From Bacteroidota bacterium (lineage in GTDB: Bacteria; Bacteroidota; Bacteroidia; Bacteroidales; B39-G9), in contig JADFUR010000034.1 of the NCBI GenBank assembly GCA_015222055.1, positions 1-38,644 of the forward strand: a stretch of 38,644 nucleotides of DNA. Direction: 5' to 3'. Below, piece by piece: positions 8,585 through 17,546 of this stretch. A program made the translations under genes and the position numbers. The stretch's first letter is position 1; every line of letters starts with the position of its first letter. A model generated the notes under the pieces. The model ran no database searches, was not told the DNA's origin, and worked only from the letters and a program-made list of their open reading frames with translations.

Positions 8585-10174
8585 ATGACAGAAACGATTA
8601 GAAAAACTATTAAAGATTCTGCTGCAATGCGGTGGTTTGTCTTGATACTAATTAGTGCATTATTATTTAGTACTTATTGGTTTCAAGATTTTTATGGAGG
8701 ATTAAAAGGTTTGATGGAAAGCGAAATGGGCTTTACCAGCGAAGAATTTGGAAGAATGATTGGCTTGACTACGATAGCAAACATGTTTGGTATGATTATC
8801 GTTGGTGGAATAATTCTTGATAAGTGGGGTATAAGAGTTGCAGGACTTATCTTTGGTGGCATGGCTGTTTTAGGTGGTGCAATTTCGGCACTTGCTTCTG
8901 CGGGCTATTTCGGACAAGATCATTCAACAATGTTGAATATGATGATTGTTGGTAGAATATTCTTTGGTTCAGGATTAGAAGTTATTTGTGTTGTTGCTAC
9001 GAGAACAATTGTAAAGTGGTTTAAAGGATATGAACTTGCACTTGCAATGGCTATTAATATGGGATTTGGTAGATTAGGTAGTGCAATGGGTATTGCTCTT
9101 TCAGGTGATATTGCAGGTGGACATGTTTCTGCTGCTGTTAGTTTTGCAGCAACTTTAATTGCTATAACTTTATTATTCTTCGTTATATATTTAGTTTTCG
9201 ATATTAAATTAGATAAGCAATTAAAAGCTGAGAAAAGTGGAGATGCAGATGAAGATGAAGAATTTAAATTTTCTGACCTTTTCAAACTTATTTCAAATAA
9301 ATCATTTCTATATATTGCTTTATTATGCGTGTCTTTTTATGTTGCAGTATTTCCATTTATGCAATATGCACCCGATTTATTAATTAATAAATTTAATTTC
9401 ACGAGTGAATTGTCTGCTCAAGGCAATATTATTTTATTTGGTAGTTCTACACTAGGAAATGCAAGTGTTTATTTAATGTTTTTCATTTTTGCAATTGCTT
9501 TTTCTGTTGTTCCGGGCAAAATTCAAGAAAAAACAAATAGAACAATTTATTTTGTTGTCATCATTGCTGCGTTTATAGCCTATATCTACGGAATACATAC
9601 TCAGTTACAATTATGGCTTAATAACGGTCAAAAAACAGCTAGTTTAATCCCTGTTGGATCAATATTCTTTACTCCAATATTTGGTAATTTTGTTGATAAA
9701 AAAGGTAAAGCTGCTTCTCTGATGATTCTTGGAGCATTATTATTAATTTTTGCACATATATCTTTATCTCTGTTTAATAATGTTTATTTAGCTTATGCAG
9801 GATTACTTAGTCTTGGTATTGCTTTTTCACTAGTACCTGCTGCAATGTGGCCTTCAGTTTCTAAAATAGTTTCAGAATCTCGTCTTGGTACTGCTTATGC
9901 TACAATGTTTACAATTCAAAATTGGGGTCTAGGTCTTTTCTTTTGGGGTATTGGTGCTTTACTTGATTTTGTAAATAAAGGTAATATTACAGCTATTCGT
10001 AACGGAGAAGCTGTTTATGACTATACTATTCCCATTTTAGTACTTGTTGTTTGTGGTGTTGTATCTATTTTCTTAGCATTTAAATTAAAACGTGCTGATT
10101 TAAAACAAGGCTATGGTCTTGAATTACCTTCAAGTGCAATAGCACCAAGAGATATAGAAGGATTTAAAAAATAA
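8585..10174 (+). CDS. MFS transporter (MFSD1-like / OFA-like)
   Basis: 529 residues with 12-14 predicted membrane segments. Features: a WF-QDFYGGLKGLME opening, the first-half cytoplasmic loop GIILDKWGIRVAG (MFS motif A-like: G-x-x-x-D-K-x-G-x-R), and the second-half copy FGNFVDKKGKAAS. A charged linker (AEKSGDADEDEEFKF) between the halves is typical of MFS. PAAMWPSVSKIV and GTAYATMFTIQNWGLG resemble proteins related to eukaryotic MFSD1, annotated in Bacteroidetes as unspecified MFS transporters. The substrate is unknown; MFSD1 relatives suggest dipeptides, which would fit the peptide carrier next door, but this is inference. It ends at a strong terminator. Confidence 0.85.
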   Translation: MTETIRKTIKDSAAMRWFVLILISALLFSTYWFQDFYGGLKGLMESEMGFTSEEFGRMIGLTTIANMFGMIIVGGIILDKWGIRVAGLIFGGMAVLGGAISALASAGYFGQDHSTMLNMMIVGRIFFGSGLEVICVVATRTIVKWFKGYELALAMAINMGFGRLGSAMGIALSGDIAGGHVSAAVSFAATLIAITLLFFVIYLVFDIKLDKQLKAEKSGDADEDEEFKFSDLFKLISNKSFLYIALLCVSFYVAVFPFMQYAPDLLINKFNFTSELSAQGNIILFGSSTLGNASVYLMFFIFAIAFSVVPGKIQEKTNRTIYFVVIIAAFIAYIYGIHTQLQLWLNNGQKTASLIPVGSIFFTPIFGNFVDKKGKAASLMILGALLLIFAHISLSLFNNVYLAYAGLLSLGIAFSLVPAAMWPSVSKIVSESRLGTAYATMFTIQNWGLGLFFWGIGALLDFVNKGNITAIRNGEAVYDYTIPILVLVVCGVVSIFLAFKLKRADLKQGYGLELPSSAIAPRDIEGFKK

Positions 10175-10200
10175 TTCTTATTAAAATATTATATATTCAA

Positions 10201-10236
10201 AAAAGCTGTTTCAATTAATGAAACAGCTTTTTTTTT
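10201..10236 (+). terminator. Rho-independent terminator of the MFS gene
   Basis: The stem AAAAGCTGTTTC pairs with GAAACAGCTTTT around loop AATTAAT and ends in nine Ts. It lies 26 bases after the stop. Confidence 0.9.
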
Positions 10237-10262
10237 GGAATAATTCAAAATGAATTTAAAAT

Positions 10263-10300
10263 AATAAAACCGCAAGAAAATTTTCTCTTGCGGTTTTATT
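10263..10300 (-). terminator. Rho-independent terminator of purA
   Basis: The arms AATAAAACCGCAAGA (10263-10277) and TCTTGCGGTTTTATT (10286-10300) match perfectly. On the minus strand the GC-rich part is followed by GGTTTTATTAT. It lies 37 bases after the purA stop and is convergent with the MFS terminator. Confidence 0.85.
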
Positions 10301-10337
10301 TAAAAGATAGTTTGTTAATTTAAATTCTATTAAAATA

Positions 10338-11600
10338 TTATTTAAATATTGTTTGATTTCTGTCAGGCCCTATTGAAATAATTCTTATCGGCACATTTGT
10401 CTCTTCTTCAATAAATTTAATGTAATCTTTAAGTTCATCAGGAAGATCATTAGCATCTGAAAAATTAGATAAATCTTTTTTCCAGCCTTTAAATTCTTTA
10501 TAAATTGGTTCAATATTATCATCAATTTCGAAAGGCAAATAATCAATTTTTTCATTGCCATATTTATAACCAACTGCAACTTTAATAGTTTCAAAGCTAT
10601 TAAGAACGTCTCCTTTAGTCATTATAAGCTGAGTAACTCCATTAAGCATAATTGAATATTTCAAGGCAACTAAGTCTAACCATCCACATCGACGAGGACG
10701 ACCTGTGGTTGCACCAAATTCATTTCCGAGATCTTGTAATTCTTTACCTGTTTTGTCAAATAATTCAGTAGGGAATGGACCGGCACCAACTCGTGTGCAA
10801 TAAGCTTTAAAAATTCCAAACACCTCTCCTATTTTGCTCGGAGCAACACCTAGTCCTGTACATGCTCCTGCACAAATAGTATTCGAAGATGTGACAAAAG
10901 GATATGAGCCAAATTCAAGGTCTAGCATTGTGCCTTGAGCTCCCTCAGCCAAAATTTTTTTACCTTGATTAAGATAATTATTTATTACTATTTCACTATC
11001 AATAATTTTAAAAGATTTGATTAGTTCGATAGCTTCAAACCATTTTTTTTCATATTCAGTAATATCATATTTAAAATTATACTGATTAAGAATCTGTTTA
11101 TGCTTCTCTACAAGTTTATTGTATTTTTCTAAAAAATTTTTTGAGAGAATATCTCCAACTCTTAATCCTGTTCTGCTTGCTTTATCTGTATAAGTTGGTC
11201 CAATACCTTTTAGAGTAGAACCAATTTTCGTTTTTCCTTTTGATTGTTCATAAGCAGCATCAAGAATTTTGTGAGTCGGTAATATCAAATGAGTTTTTTT
11301 CGATATACTAAGCTTCTCTACTGAATTTACACCTAGTTCAGTTAAGGCATCAATCTCTTCCTTAAAGATAACCGGATCTATTACAACCCCATTACCAATT
11401 ATATTTATTGATTGTTTGTGAAAAATTCCTGATGGAATTTGGTGCAAAACATGTTTAATATTATTAATTTCTAGTGAATGCCCAGCATTTGGACCTCCTT
11501 GAAATCGTGCGACTACATTGTATCTTCTTGTAAGAACATCTACAATTTTTCCCTTTCCTTCATCGCCCCATTGGAGGCCAAGTAATACATCAATTTTCAT
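10338..11600 (-). CDS. purA: Adenylosuccinate synthetase
   Basis: 420 residues, the usual length. It catalyses IMP + Asp + GTP to adenylosuccinate, the first step from IMP to AMP, in the cytoplasm. Near the N-terminus it has GLQWGDEGKGKIVD (phosphate loop with the catalytic Asp) and GGPNAGHSL (catalytic His). Further on are KGIGPTYTDKASRTGLRVGD, EGAQGTMLDLEFGSYPFVTSS and the TTGRPRRCGWLD stretch with the Asp-binding arginines. It is the last gene of a minus-strand block rel-fur-purA. The gap to fur is 307 bases, so it probably has its own promoter. (p)ppGpp inhibits this enzyme in other bacteria, which gives the neighbourhood functional sense. Confidence 0.97.
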   Translation of the reverse strand: MKIDVLLGLQWGDEGKGKIVDVLTRRYNVVARFQGGPNAGHSLEINNIKHVLHQIPSGIFHKQSINIIGNGVVIDPVIFKEEIDALTELGVNSVEKLSISKKTHLILPTHKILDAAYEQSKGKTKIGSTLKGIGPTYTDKASRTGLRVGDILSKNFLEKYNKLVEKHKQILNQYNFKYDITEYEKKWFEAIELIKSFKIIDSEIVINNYLNQGKKILAEGAQGTMLDLEFGSYPFVTSSNTICAGACTGLGVAPSKIGEVFGIFKAYCTRVGAGPFPTELFDKTGKELQDLGNEFGATTGRPRRCGWLDLVALKYSIMLNGVTQLIMTKGDVLNSFETIKVAVGYKYGNEKIDYLPFEIDDNIEPIYKEFKGWKKDLSNFSDANDLPDELKDYIKFIEEETNVPIRIISIGPDRNQTIFK

Positions 11601-11907
11601 AGCTTTTAATGATATAAATTAGAGCACAATTTACTAATTATTTTTAAGCAAATATTATGCTGTTAACAAAATTTTAAAAAAAGATAATTTAACCGCTAAC
11701 TATTTTAAATTATTATACTAAAAATTTTTGAAATGAATTGTTATTTAGATGAGACGACTCTAAAATGTCATATTTTTAAATTAATATACCTAACAGGTTT
11801 TTTATTATTCAGATTATCAGTAAAAAAACATCTAATTTTTTTATCACAAAACTGTACATTTTTTTCGGAGCGAACTAATGAATAAATTGTTAAAATGCAA
11901 TTCTTAA
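11601..11907. other. 307-base gap between purA and fur: presumed purA leader
   Basis: No gene and no clear riboswitch or hairpin pair was found. On the minus strand AATATTTG lies roughly 50-60 bases upstream of the purA start; it is one base off the TAnnTTTG -7 box and has no TTTG at the right spacing. The purA promoter is presumably here, but I cannot place it. Confidence 0.3.
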
Positions 11908-12357
11908 TTATTTATTCTGACAATTAGCACAAATTCCAAAGCAATAAATAGAGTGGCTGTTAATTTGAAATTCAGATGGTTTAATTGTAGATTTTAATAT
12001 TTCGGTAAATCGGGAATCACAAAACTCAGAAATTTTTCCACATTTAGTGCAAATTAAATGGTAGTGCTGCTTACAGTTAAAGGTCTTTTCATATTGAGCA
12101 ATATTTTTCCCAAATTGATGCTTAATAACTAAGTTGCAATCTAATAATAAATCAATTGTGTTATAAAGCGTAGCTCTACTAACGCGATAGTTCTTATTTT
12201 TCATTAAAATATAAAGGGATTCAATATCGAAATGGCCTTCGTGTGAATATATTTCTTCCAGAATTGAAAATCTTTCAGGAGTTTTTCTATGTTTTTTTTT
12301 CCCTAGATATTCTGTAAATATAGTTTTTACATCTTTATTATCAATCTTTTTCTCCAT
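11908..12357 (-). CDS. Fur-family metal-responsive transcriptional regulator
   Basis: 149 residues. The N-terminal winged helix (about 15-85) contains [13 protein letters not shown] and the recognition region [21 protein letters not shown]. The dimerisation domain has [12 protein letters not shown] (first CxxC) and [11 protein letters not shown] (second CxxC), a structural zinc site as in Fur, PerR and Zur. A His-rich regulatory site (KQHYH, NSHSIY) is present, but the metal cannot be told from sequence. It lies 70 bases after the rel gene and is probably co-transcribed with it. A TATTTTTG (-7-like) occurs in the minus strand of that gap, so an internal start is possible. Iron-, peroxide- or zinc-responsive control are all open. 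Confidence 0.93.
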   Translation of the reverse strand: MEKKIDNKDVKTIFTEYLGKKKHRKTPERFSILEEIYSHEGHFDIESLYILMKNKNYRVSRATLYNTIDLLLDCNLVIKHQFGKNIAQYEKTFNCKQHYHLICTKCGKISEFCDSRFTEILKSTIKPSEFQINSHSIYCFGICANCQNK

Positions 12358-12427
12358 GTCATATTATTTAAAGAAAATATAAAAATACAAAAATAATTTT
12401 TAATTAGAATAATTAAAAACAAGAAAT

Positions 12428-14662
12428 TTATTCACTGACTTCTATTCTTTTTACGGAATCTATTCCCTTAATCTTAATAAGGTTCATAATCATATTATTT
12501 AAATCCGTTGTATTGTGAACATATAAATCAATGTAGCCTTCAAAAATACCATCATGACTTTCAAAATTAATAGCTCTCATATTAACATTTAAGTCCTTGT
12601 AAATAACATCTGTAATCTTATTTACTAGTCCCATCTTATCAAACCCATCAATTTTTATGCGAGCAAGAAATGATAATGCTTTATGAGTAGTCCATTTTGC
12701 TTTTACAATTTTATTGGCAAAACTTGAGTTAAGTTTAATAGCATTAGGGCAATTTGTTTTATGAATTATTATGGTGCTTTTATCGCTCTGATAACCTATT
12801 ATATCATCTCCAGGAATAGGGTTACAACATTTTGCAATTTTGTAAGTTTTTTCTTCAAAATCTTCACTAATAATTAATGGCTTTTTTTTGTCAACATTAA
12901 TTCCCTCACTTTTTTGAATCTTGCCTTTTTCTATTAATTTTCTGTTGCTTGAGCGAGTTGATTGCAGTTGCCAATATCTTATTAATTTATTTTTGCTTTT
13001 TTTTGTTAATATTTTTTTTAAGCTCTTTACCTCTATATTTTGAAGTCCTATTTTGTTGTAAAGAGAATTTTTGTTATCTGTATTATAATAAGAAAATAAT
13101 TTTCTGTAAATATTTGCTGTGGGGTGTAGTTTAAGCTCTTTTAATTTTTCATTTAGTATTTTTTGACCTTTTAAAATATTCTTTTTCCGTTCTTCTTTAA
13201 ATGCACTTTTAATTGCGTGTTTTGCTTTTGCGGTTGTTATAAAATCAATCCATTCACGCTGAGTTTGTTGTTTTTCTGAAGTAATAATTTCAATTTGGTC
13301 TCCACTTTTCAAAACATGATTTAATGAAACCAATTTATGATTAACTTTTGCACCAATTGCGTGATTTCCAATTTCAGTATGAACATCATAAGCAAAATCA
13401 AGAGCCGTTATTCGTTTTGGAAGTTGTATGGTTTGTCCTTTTGGAGTAAATACAATTATTTCAGAAGTAAATAGATTAAGTTTAAATTCATCAAGAAACT
13501 CAAGGGCATCTGATTGAGGATTTTCAAGAAGTTCACGAATTTTTTTTATCCAATTATCAAGCTCAGTTTCCTGCGAATTTATCCCTTTATATTTCCAATG
13601 AGCAGCATAGCCTCTTTCAGCTATTTCATCCATTCTTTTCGACCTTATTTGCACTTCCACCCATTGTCCGGTTGGACCCATCACCGTTGCATGTAATGCC
13701 TCATAACCATTAGCCTTTGGTTTACTTATCCAATCTCTTATTCTATCAGGTCGAGGGATATATATATCTGTTATAATTGAATAAATATTCCAACATTTAG
13801 TTTTTTCATTTTCTCCTTGTTCTGTATCAAAAATTATTCTTATAGCAAATTGGTCGTATACCTCTTCAAAAGGAATATTTTTCGTTTGCATCTTTTGCCA
13901 TATCGAAAAAATTGATTTTGAACGACCGTTGATGTTAAATTTAAATCCCTGATCAGTTAATTTATTTATTATTGGTAGTGAAAATTTATTTATTATAAAA
14001 TTTCTTCTTTCTTCCGAGTTGTTAATTTTGCTTTTTATTTCTTTAAAAATCTCAGGTTGACGATATTTTAAACTCAAATCTTCTAACTCTGTTTTTATTG
14101 TATATAAGCCTAATCTGTGAGCTAATGGTGCATATAAAAACATTGTTTCTCCTGCAATTTTTAATTGTTTATTGGCAGGCATTGAACTTAGAGTTCTCAT
14201 ATTGTGCAAGCGGTCAGCTAATTTTATTAGTATTACCCTAACATCGTCGGATAAGGTTAGTATTAACTTCCTGAAATTTTCTGCTTGTATTGAAGTGTTT
14301 GTGTCAAATATATTAGATAGTTTGGTTAAACCATCAACTATTGTAGCAATTCTTTTATTAAATAGGTGTTCAATATCTTCTATTGTATAATCAGTATCTT
14401 CAACAATATCGTGAAGAAGAGAAGATATAACAGATTTTGTGCCGAGTCCCAACTCATTTGTTACAATTATTGCAACAGCCAAAGGGTGAAAAATATATGG
14501 TTCTCCTGACCTTCGTCTAATACCCTTATGAGCCTCATTGGCAAATTTAAAAGCTTTAGTTATTTGTTCTTTGTCATTTTTGTCTGAACGCGAACAGGAT
14601 TTTAACAAATTATCAAACTTTTGTTGTATTTCTTCCTGTTCTTCTTTTGTTTGTTGATACAT
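12428..14662 (-). CDS. Bifunctional (p)ppGpp synthetase/hydrolase (Rel/SpoT)
   Basis: 744 residues with the full long-RSH layout. The HD hydrolase (about 35-190) has FHPLAVA, LLHDIVEDTDY with the metal-binding His-Asp, and KLADRLHNMRTL. The synthetase (about 235-370) has VYDQFAIRIIF, DWISKPKANGYEALHATV and EVQIRSKRMDEIAERGYAAHWKYK. TGS (about 400-465) has VFTPKGQTIQLP and FAYDVHTEIGN. A Cys-containing region follows (KIAKCCNPIPGDDI), then a C-terminal ACT domain (about 665-744). Both catalytic domains look intact, so it should make and degrade the alarmone; ribosome sensing goes through TGS/ACT. TAACTTTG on the minus strand (14694-14701), about 30 bases upstream, fits a -7 box, but no matching -33 was found. 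It is the first gene of rel-fur-purA. Confidence 0.95.
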   Translation of the reverse strand: MYQQTKEEQEEIQQKFDNLLKSCSRSDKNDKEQITKAFKFANEAHKGIRRRSGEPYIFHPLAVAIIVTNELGLGTKSVISSLLHDIVEDTDYTIEDIEHLFNKRIATIVDGLTKLSNIFDTNTSIQAENFRKLILTLSDDVRVILIKLADRLHNMRTLSSMPANKQLKIAGETMFLYAPLAHRLGLYTIKTELEDLSLKYRQPEIFKEIKSKINNSEERRNFIINKFSLPIINKLTDQGFKFNINGRSKSIFSIWQKMQTKNIPFEEVYDQFAIRIIFDTEQGENEKTKCWNIYSIITDIYIPRPDRIRDWISKPKANGYEALHATVMGPTGQWVEVQIRSKRMDEIAERGYAAHWKYKGINSQETELDNWIKKIRELLENPQSDALEFLDEFKLNLFTSEIIVFTPKGQTIQLPKRITALDFAYDVHTEIGNHAIGAKVNHKLVSLNHVLKSGDQIEIITSEKQQTQREWIDFITTAKAKHAIKSAFKEERKKNILKGQKILNEKLKELKLHPTANIYRKLFSYYNTDNKNSLYNKIGLQNIEVKSLKKILTKKSKNKLIRYWQLQSTRSSNRKLIEKGKIQKSEGINVDKKKPLIISEDFEEKTYKIAKCCNPIPGDDIIGYQSDKSTIIIHKTNCPNAIKLNSSFANKIVKAKWTTHKALSFLARIKIDGFDKMGLVNKITDVIYKDLNVNMRAINFESHDGIFEGYIDLYVHNTTDLNNMIMNLIKIKGIDSVKRIEVSE

Positions 14663-14735
14663 AAACTAATCTATCATTCAATCTTAATTTATACAAAGTT
14701 AATATTTTTTAAATAAAGTGTGTATGCTATTCAAA

Positions 14736-16205
14736 TTAATGATAAAAAACTGTAACATGACCGTTTTTTTGATATAATTTGTTTTTGGAAGTATAGAACT
14801 TTATATAATACATATATGACCCTTCTTGAACTGGTTCACCCTTATATCTTCCATACCAAGCTTGCTGCGAATCTTTGGTCTCAAAAATTTTCTCTCCCCA
14901 TCTATTATAAATTATAAAAGAATATTTACTTGGTGATGCAAATGATATGGCAGGACAAAATTTTCGATTCTCTTGTATATTACTATTTGGAGAAAAAGCA
15001 TTGGCTATATAGACTATAGGCATTTGATAAACACATGTAATATTTGATTTGCTTAATTCAAAATTACCAGTATAATTAATCTGGGCTTCAATATAATAAC
15101 AAAATTTGCCTTGTATTTTGCTTTGTATATAATTTGAAATATTATCCGTATAACTGGTTTCTTCGGTATTTGCTATTAAGTTAGTATCTCCATCGTCAAT
15201 AATTCTATATATTGAGTAACTCTCAGATTCTTTCTTAAATAGTATATTCCATTGCAAATTATTTTTTAATGAATCATGACTATTTTTTGTATTTAAAACA
15301 ATGTTTGAAACTATTTCTGAAGAATCAGTATTAAGGTGACATGTATTAACTGCAATAAGTTTATAATAATATTGTTTTTTAATGTCAACCTCTTTGTCTC
15401 TATATTCTAGTGGATCTGAGAAATCTGTAAAAGTATAGATTGTATCAAAATTATTTATTGAGTTATCCGATCTTAAAAGTTTATAGCTTGTTATATCGGC
15501 ATTTAAATCAATATGATATGATAAATTTACAGAATTGTTATTAACAATATTAACAGAATTAATATCTACATACTGAGGCGGTTTTGGCATATTTGTAATT
15601 CTGAAAGCTTCATTTGAGCTTGAAGTTTTACCATCGTTACTTGTTGCCATTACGTAATAGGAATATTGCTTTTCTCTTTGTAAGTTATTTTGAGTGTAAG
15701 TAGTATCATCTTCTACAGAAGCTAATAATTTATAATCACTCTTGTTTATACTGTAATATATTTTATAATTTTTCACTCCTGCTTCCCAGTTTTTATATGA
15801 ATTCCAATTTATTGTAATATTTGCATTACAGGAATCGTAGTTTGCTACATAAACATAAATTGTGGAATGTCTGCTACTCAATTCAGAATATTTCTGTCCA
15901 TCATAAGTTGCTACACGATATTTCTCAATGTTATCATAGGGCTTAGATATTTTATCAATATAAAATGTAGTATTAATATTTTTTATTGAATCAAGAAATT
16001 CAAACGTATTATCATTAACTCGTCCTTTATAAATAATATATCCATTAATTTTTACTGTCGTATTTTTATACCAACTTATTGTCGCTTTCTTGCTAAAATG
16101 ATTTACGCTTACACTATCAATTTTTGGTGTCTCAAGAGTGTTTTGTGTGAAACTTAAAAAAAACGAGAAGATAAATACTAATAATATGTAAACCTTTTTT
16201 TGCAT
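14736..16205 (-). CDS. Secreted FN3-like protein with T9SS type B (gliding motility) C-terminal domain
   Basis: 489 residues. A signal peptide (MQKKVYILLVFIFSFFLSF) is followed by about four fibronectin type III-like repeats (about 25-390; e.g. VKNYKIYYSINKSDYKLLASV, ITSYKLLRSDNSI). The C-terminal domain of about 90 residues (AFSPNSNIQENRKFCP, SFIIYNRWGEKIFETKD, WYGRYKGEPVQEGSYMYYIKFY) is the CHU_C/gliding motility-associated domain. That domain directs export through the type IX secretion system and, for type B, surface attachment that depends on PorV/SprF-like partners. The protein is therefore expected on the cell surface or in the medium. No SprF/PorP gene follows it, so any type B partner must be elsewhere. 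It lies 39 bases after the second M16 gene and may be co-transcribed with it. Confidence 0.88.
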   Translation of the reverse strand: MQKKVYILLVFIFSFFLSFTQNTLETPKIDSVSVNHFSKKATISWYKNTTVKINGYIIYKGRVNDNTFEFLDSIKNINTTFYIDKISKPYDNIEKYRVATYDGQKYSELSSRHSTIYVYVANYDSCNANITINWNSYKNWEAGVKNYKIYYSINKSDYKLLASVEDDTTYTQNNLQREKQYSYYVMATSNDGKTSSSNEAFRITNMPKPPQYVDINSVNIVNNNSVNLSYHIDLNADITSYKLLRSDNSINNFDTIYTFTDFSDPLEYRDKEVDIKKQYYYKLIAVNTCHLNTDSSEIVSNIVLNTKNSHDSLKNNLQWNILFKKESESYSIYRIIDDGDTNLIANTEETSYTDNISNYIQSKIQGKFCYYIEAQINYTGNFELSKSNITCVYQMPIVYIANAFSPNSNIQENRKFCPAISFASPSKYSFIIYNRWGEKIFETKDSQQAWYGRYKGEPVQEGSYMYYIKFYTSKNKLYQKNGHVTVFYH

Positions 16206-16244
16206 GCAATAAATTTAAATCTTTTTTGAGTATTAAAAAAAATA

Positions 16245-17534
16245 TTATTCATATTTTCCTGCAATAACATTATAAAAAGTCTCTTCTTGGAAATATTTAT
16301 TAGCTAACTGATTTAATTTTTCTGCTGTAATATTTTTTACTGTGTCAATATATGTCTCAAAATACTCATAGCTTAAATTATTGTTAATTAAGACTCTAAA
16401 ACTTTCTGATAATGCAAATGGGCCATCAAAATAATTAATTAAATCGCCCATCATATAATTTTTTACAATTTCAAGTTCAGCTTCAGGTATTAACTCATCT
16501 TTTAATTTTTTTATTTCTTTAAAAATTTCATTAACAGCATTTTTGCTAGCTTCTGATTTTACTTCAGAAACTATTGAGAAATAACCTGAATTTTGAAAAG
16601 ATGTTAAAAACGATTGTATCCCATAACTGTAACCTTTGTCTTCTCTGATGTTTGACATTAATCGAGAACCAAAATAACCTCCAAGTACAGTGTTTAAAAC
16701 CTGCATTCCGGAAAAATCTGAATTATTACGATTGAATAAAATTTTCCCAATTCTAATTGTTGATTGAACAGCGTCTTCTTTTTGTTCAACATATTTTCTC
16801 TGTTGCGATGATGCTATTTCATAAGTTAATTGTTTTTTGTCGTAAGACTTTTCCCAATCATTACCGCCAAAATGGCTATTAATTAAATCATAAAAAGAAT
16901 CTTTTATTTTTCCCGATGCTATTATTCTACAATTTTGCGATGTGTAAAATTTATTGTAAAAATCAATTATCTGATTTTGTTTTATTTTATCAAAATCTTC
17001 GATATTTATTTTATTTGAATAAGGATGATCTTTACCAAAATTAACTTCTAAAAATTTGCGTTGAGCTATAATGCTTGTTTTTAAACAATTAGTTACGAAT
17101 CTTTGTTTTTTATTTGTTATATTAATGTCAAGCTCTTTTTGTTGAAATATTGAATTTTTTAATAAATCTTCAATAATTGGGAAAACACTATTCAAATGTT
17201 TATTTAAACAAATAAAGCTAACTATTCCAAAATCATTATCAATATTTAGTTGCAATATTGCACCATAATAATCTAATTTTTCGGCAATCTGTTTCGAAGA
17301 TAAATTTTTAGTACCTTCATTTATAAGTGAATTCGTTGTTGATGAAATGATTGGAGCATTTTGATACCATACGCCTGCAGTAAAAATAAAATCTATTTTT
17401 ACTGCATCTTGTGAACCTGCGTTTATAGTATATAATGGGATATTATTACTCAATCTATTTTTGTTGGCTTTAATAATATCAATTTTTTCAATATTACTAT
17501 AAACCGGTTGTATTTTTCTATTTAACTCTTGCAT
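16245..17534 (-). CDS. M16-family peptidase-like protein, non-catalytic partner
   Basis: 429 residues with both M16 half-domains. Where catalytic members carry HxxEH, this protein has T-N-S-L-I-N-E-G-T, so the zinc ligands are missing. The C-terminal half keeps the substrate-binding R...Y pair (SNIREDKGYSYGIQSF). This split, one subunit with zinc and one with R/Y, is known for mitochondrial processing peptidase and bacterial M16B heterodimers. It is 12 bases downstream of the zinc-bearing partner and clearly in its operon. It lacks a signal peptide, so the pair should act in the cytoplasm unless exported otherwise. Confidence 0.9.
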   Translation of the reverse strand: MQELNRKIQPVYSNIEKIDIIKANKNRLSNNIPLYTINAGSQDAVKIDFIFTAGVWYQNAPIISSTTNSLINEGTKNLSSKQIAEKLDYYGAILQLNIDNDFGIVSFICLNKHLNSVFPIIEDLLKNSIFQQKELDINITNKKQRFVTNCLKTSIIAQRKFLEVNFGKDHPYSNKINIEDFDKIKQNQIIDFYNKFYTSQNCRIIASGKIKDSFYDLINSHFGGNDWEKSYDKKQLTYEIASSQQRKYVEQKEDAVQSTIRIGKILFNRNNSDFSGMQVLNTVLGGYFGSRLMSNIREDKGYSYGIQSFLTSFQNSGYFSIVSEVKSEASKNAVNEIFKEIKKLKDELIPEAELEIVKNYMMGDLINYFDGPFALSESFRVLINNNLSYEYFETYIDTVKNITAEKLNQLANKYFQEETFYNVIAGKYE

Positions 17535-17546
17535 ATTATCTAATTA

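Noticed and set aside
8920-9285. 121-residue open frame on the minus strand
   Set aside because: It lies wholly inside the MFS gene on the other strand; the Ser/Ile/Ala-rich product looks like the antisense of membrane helices and has no start signal.
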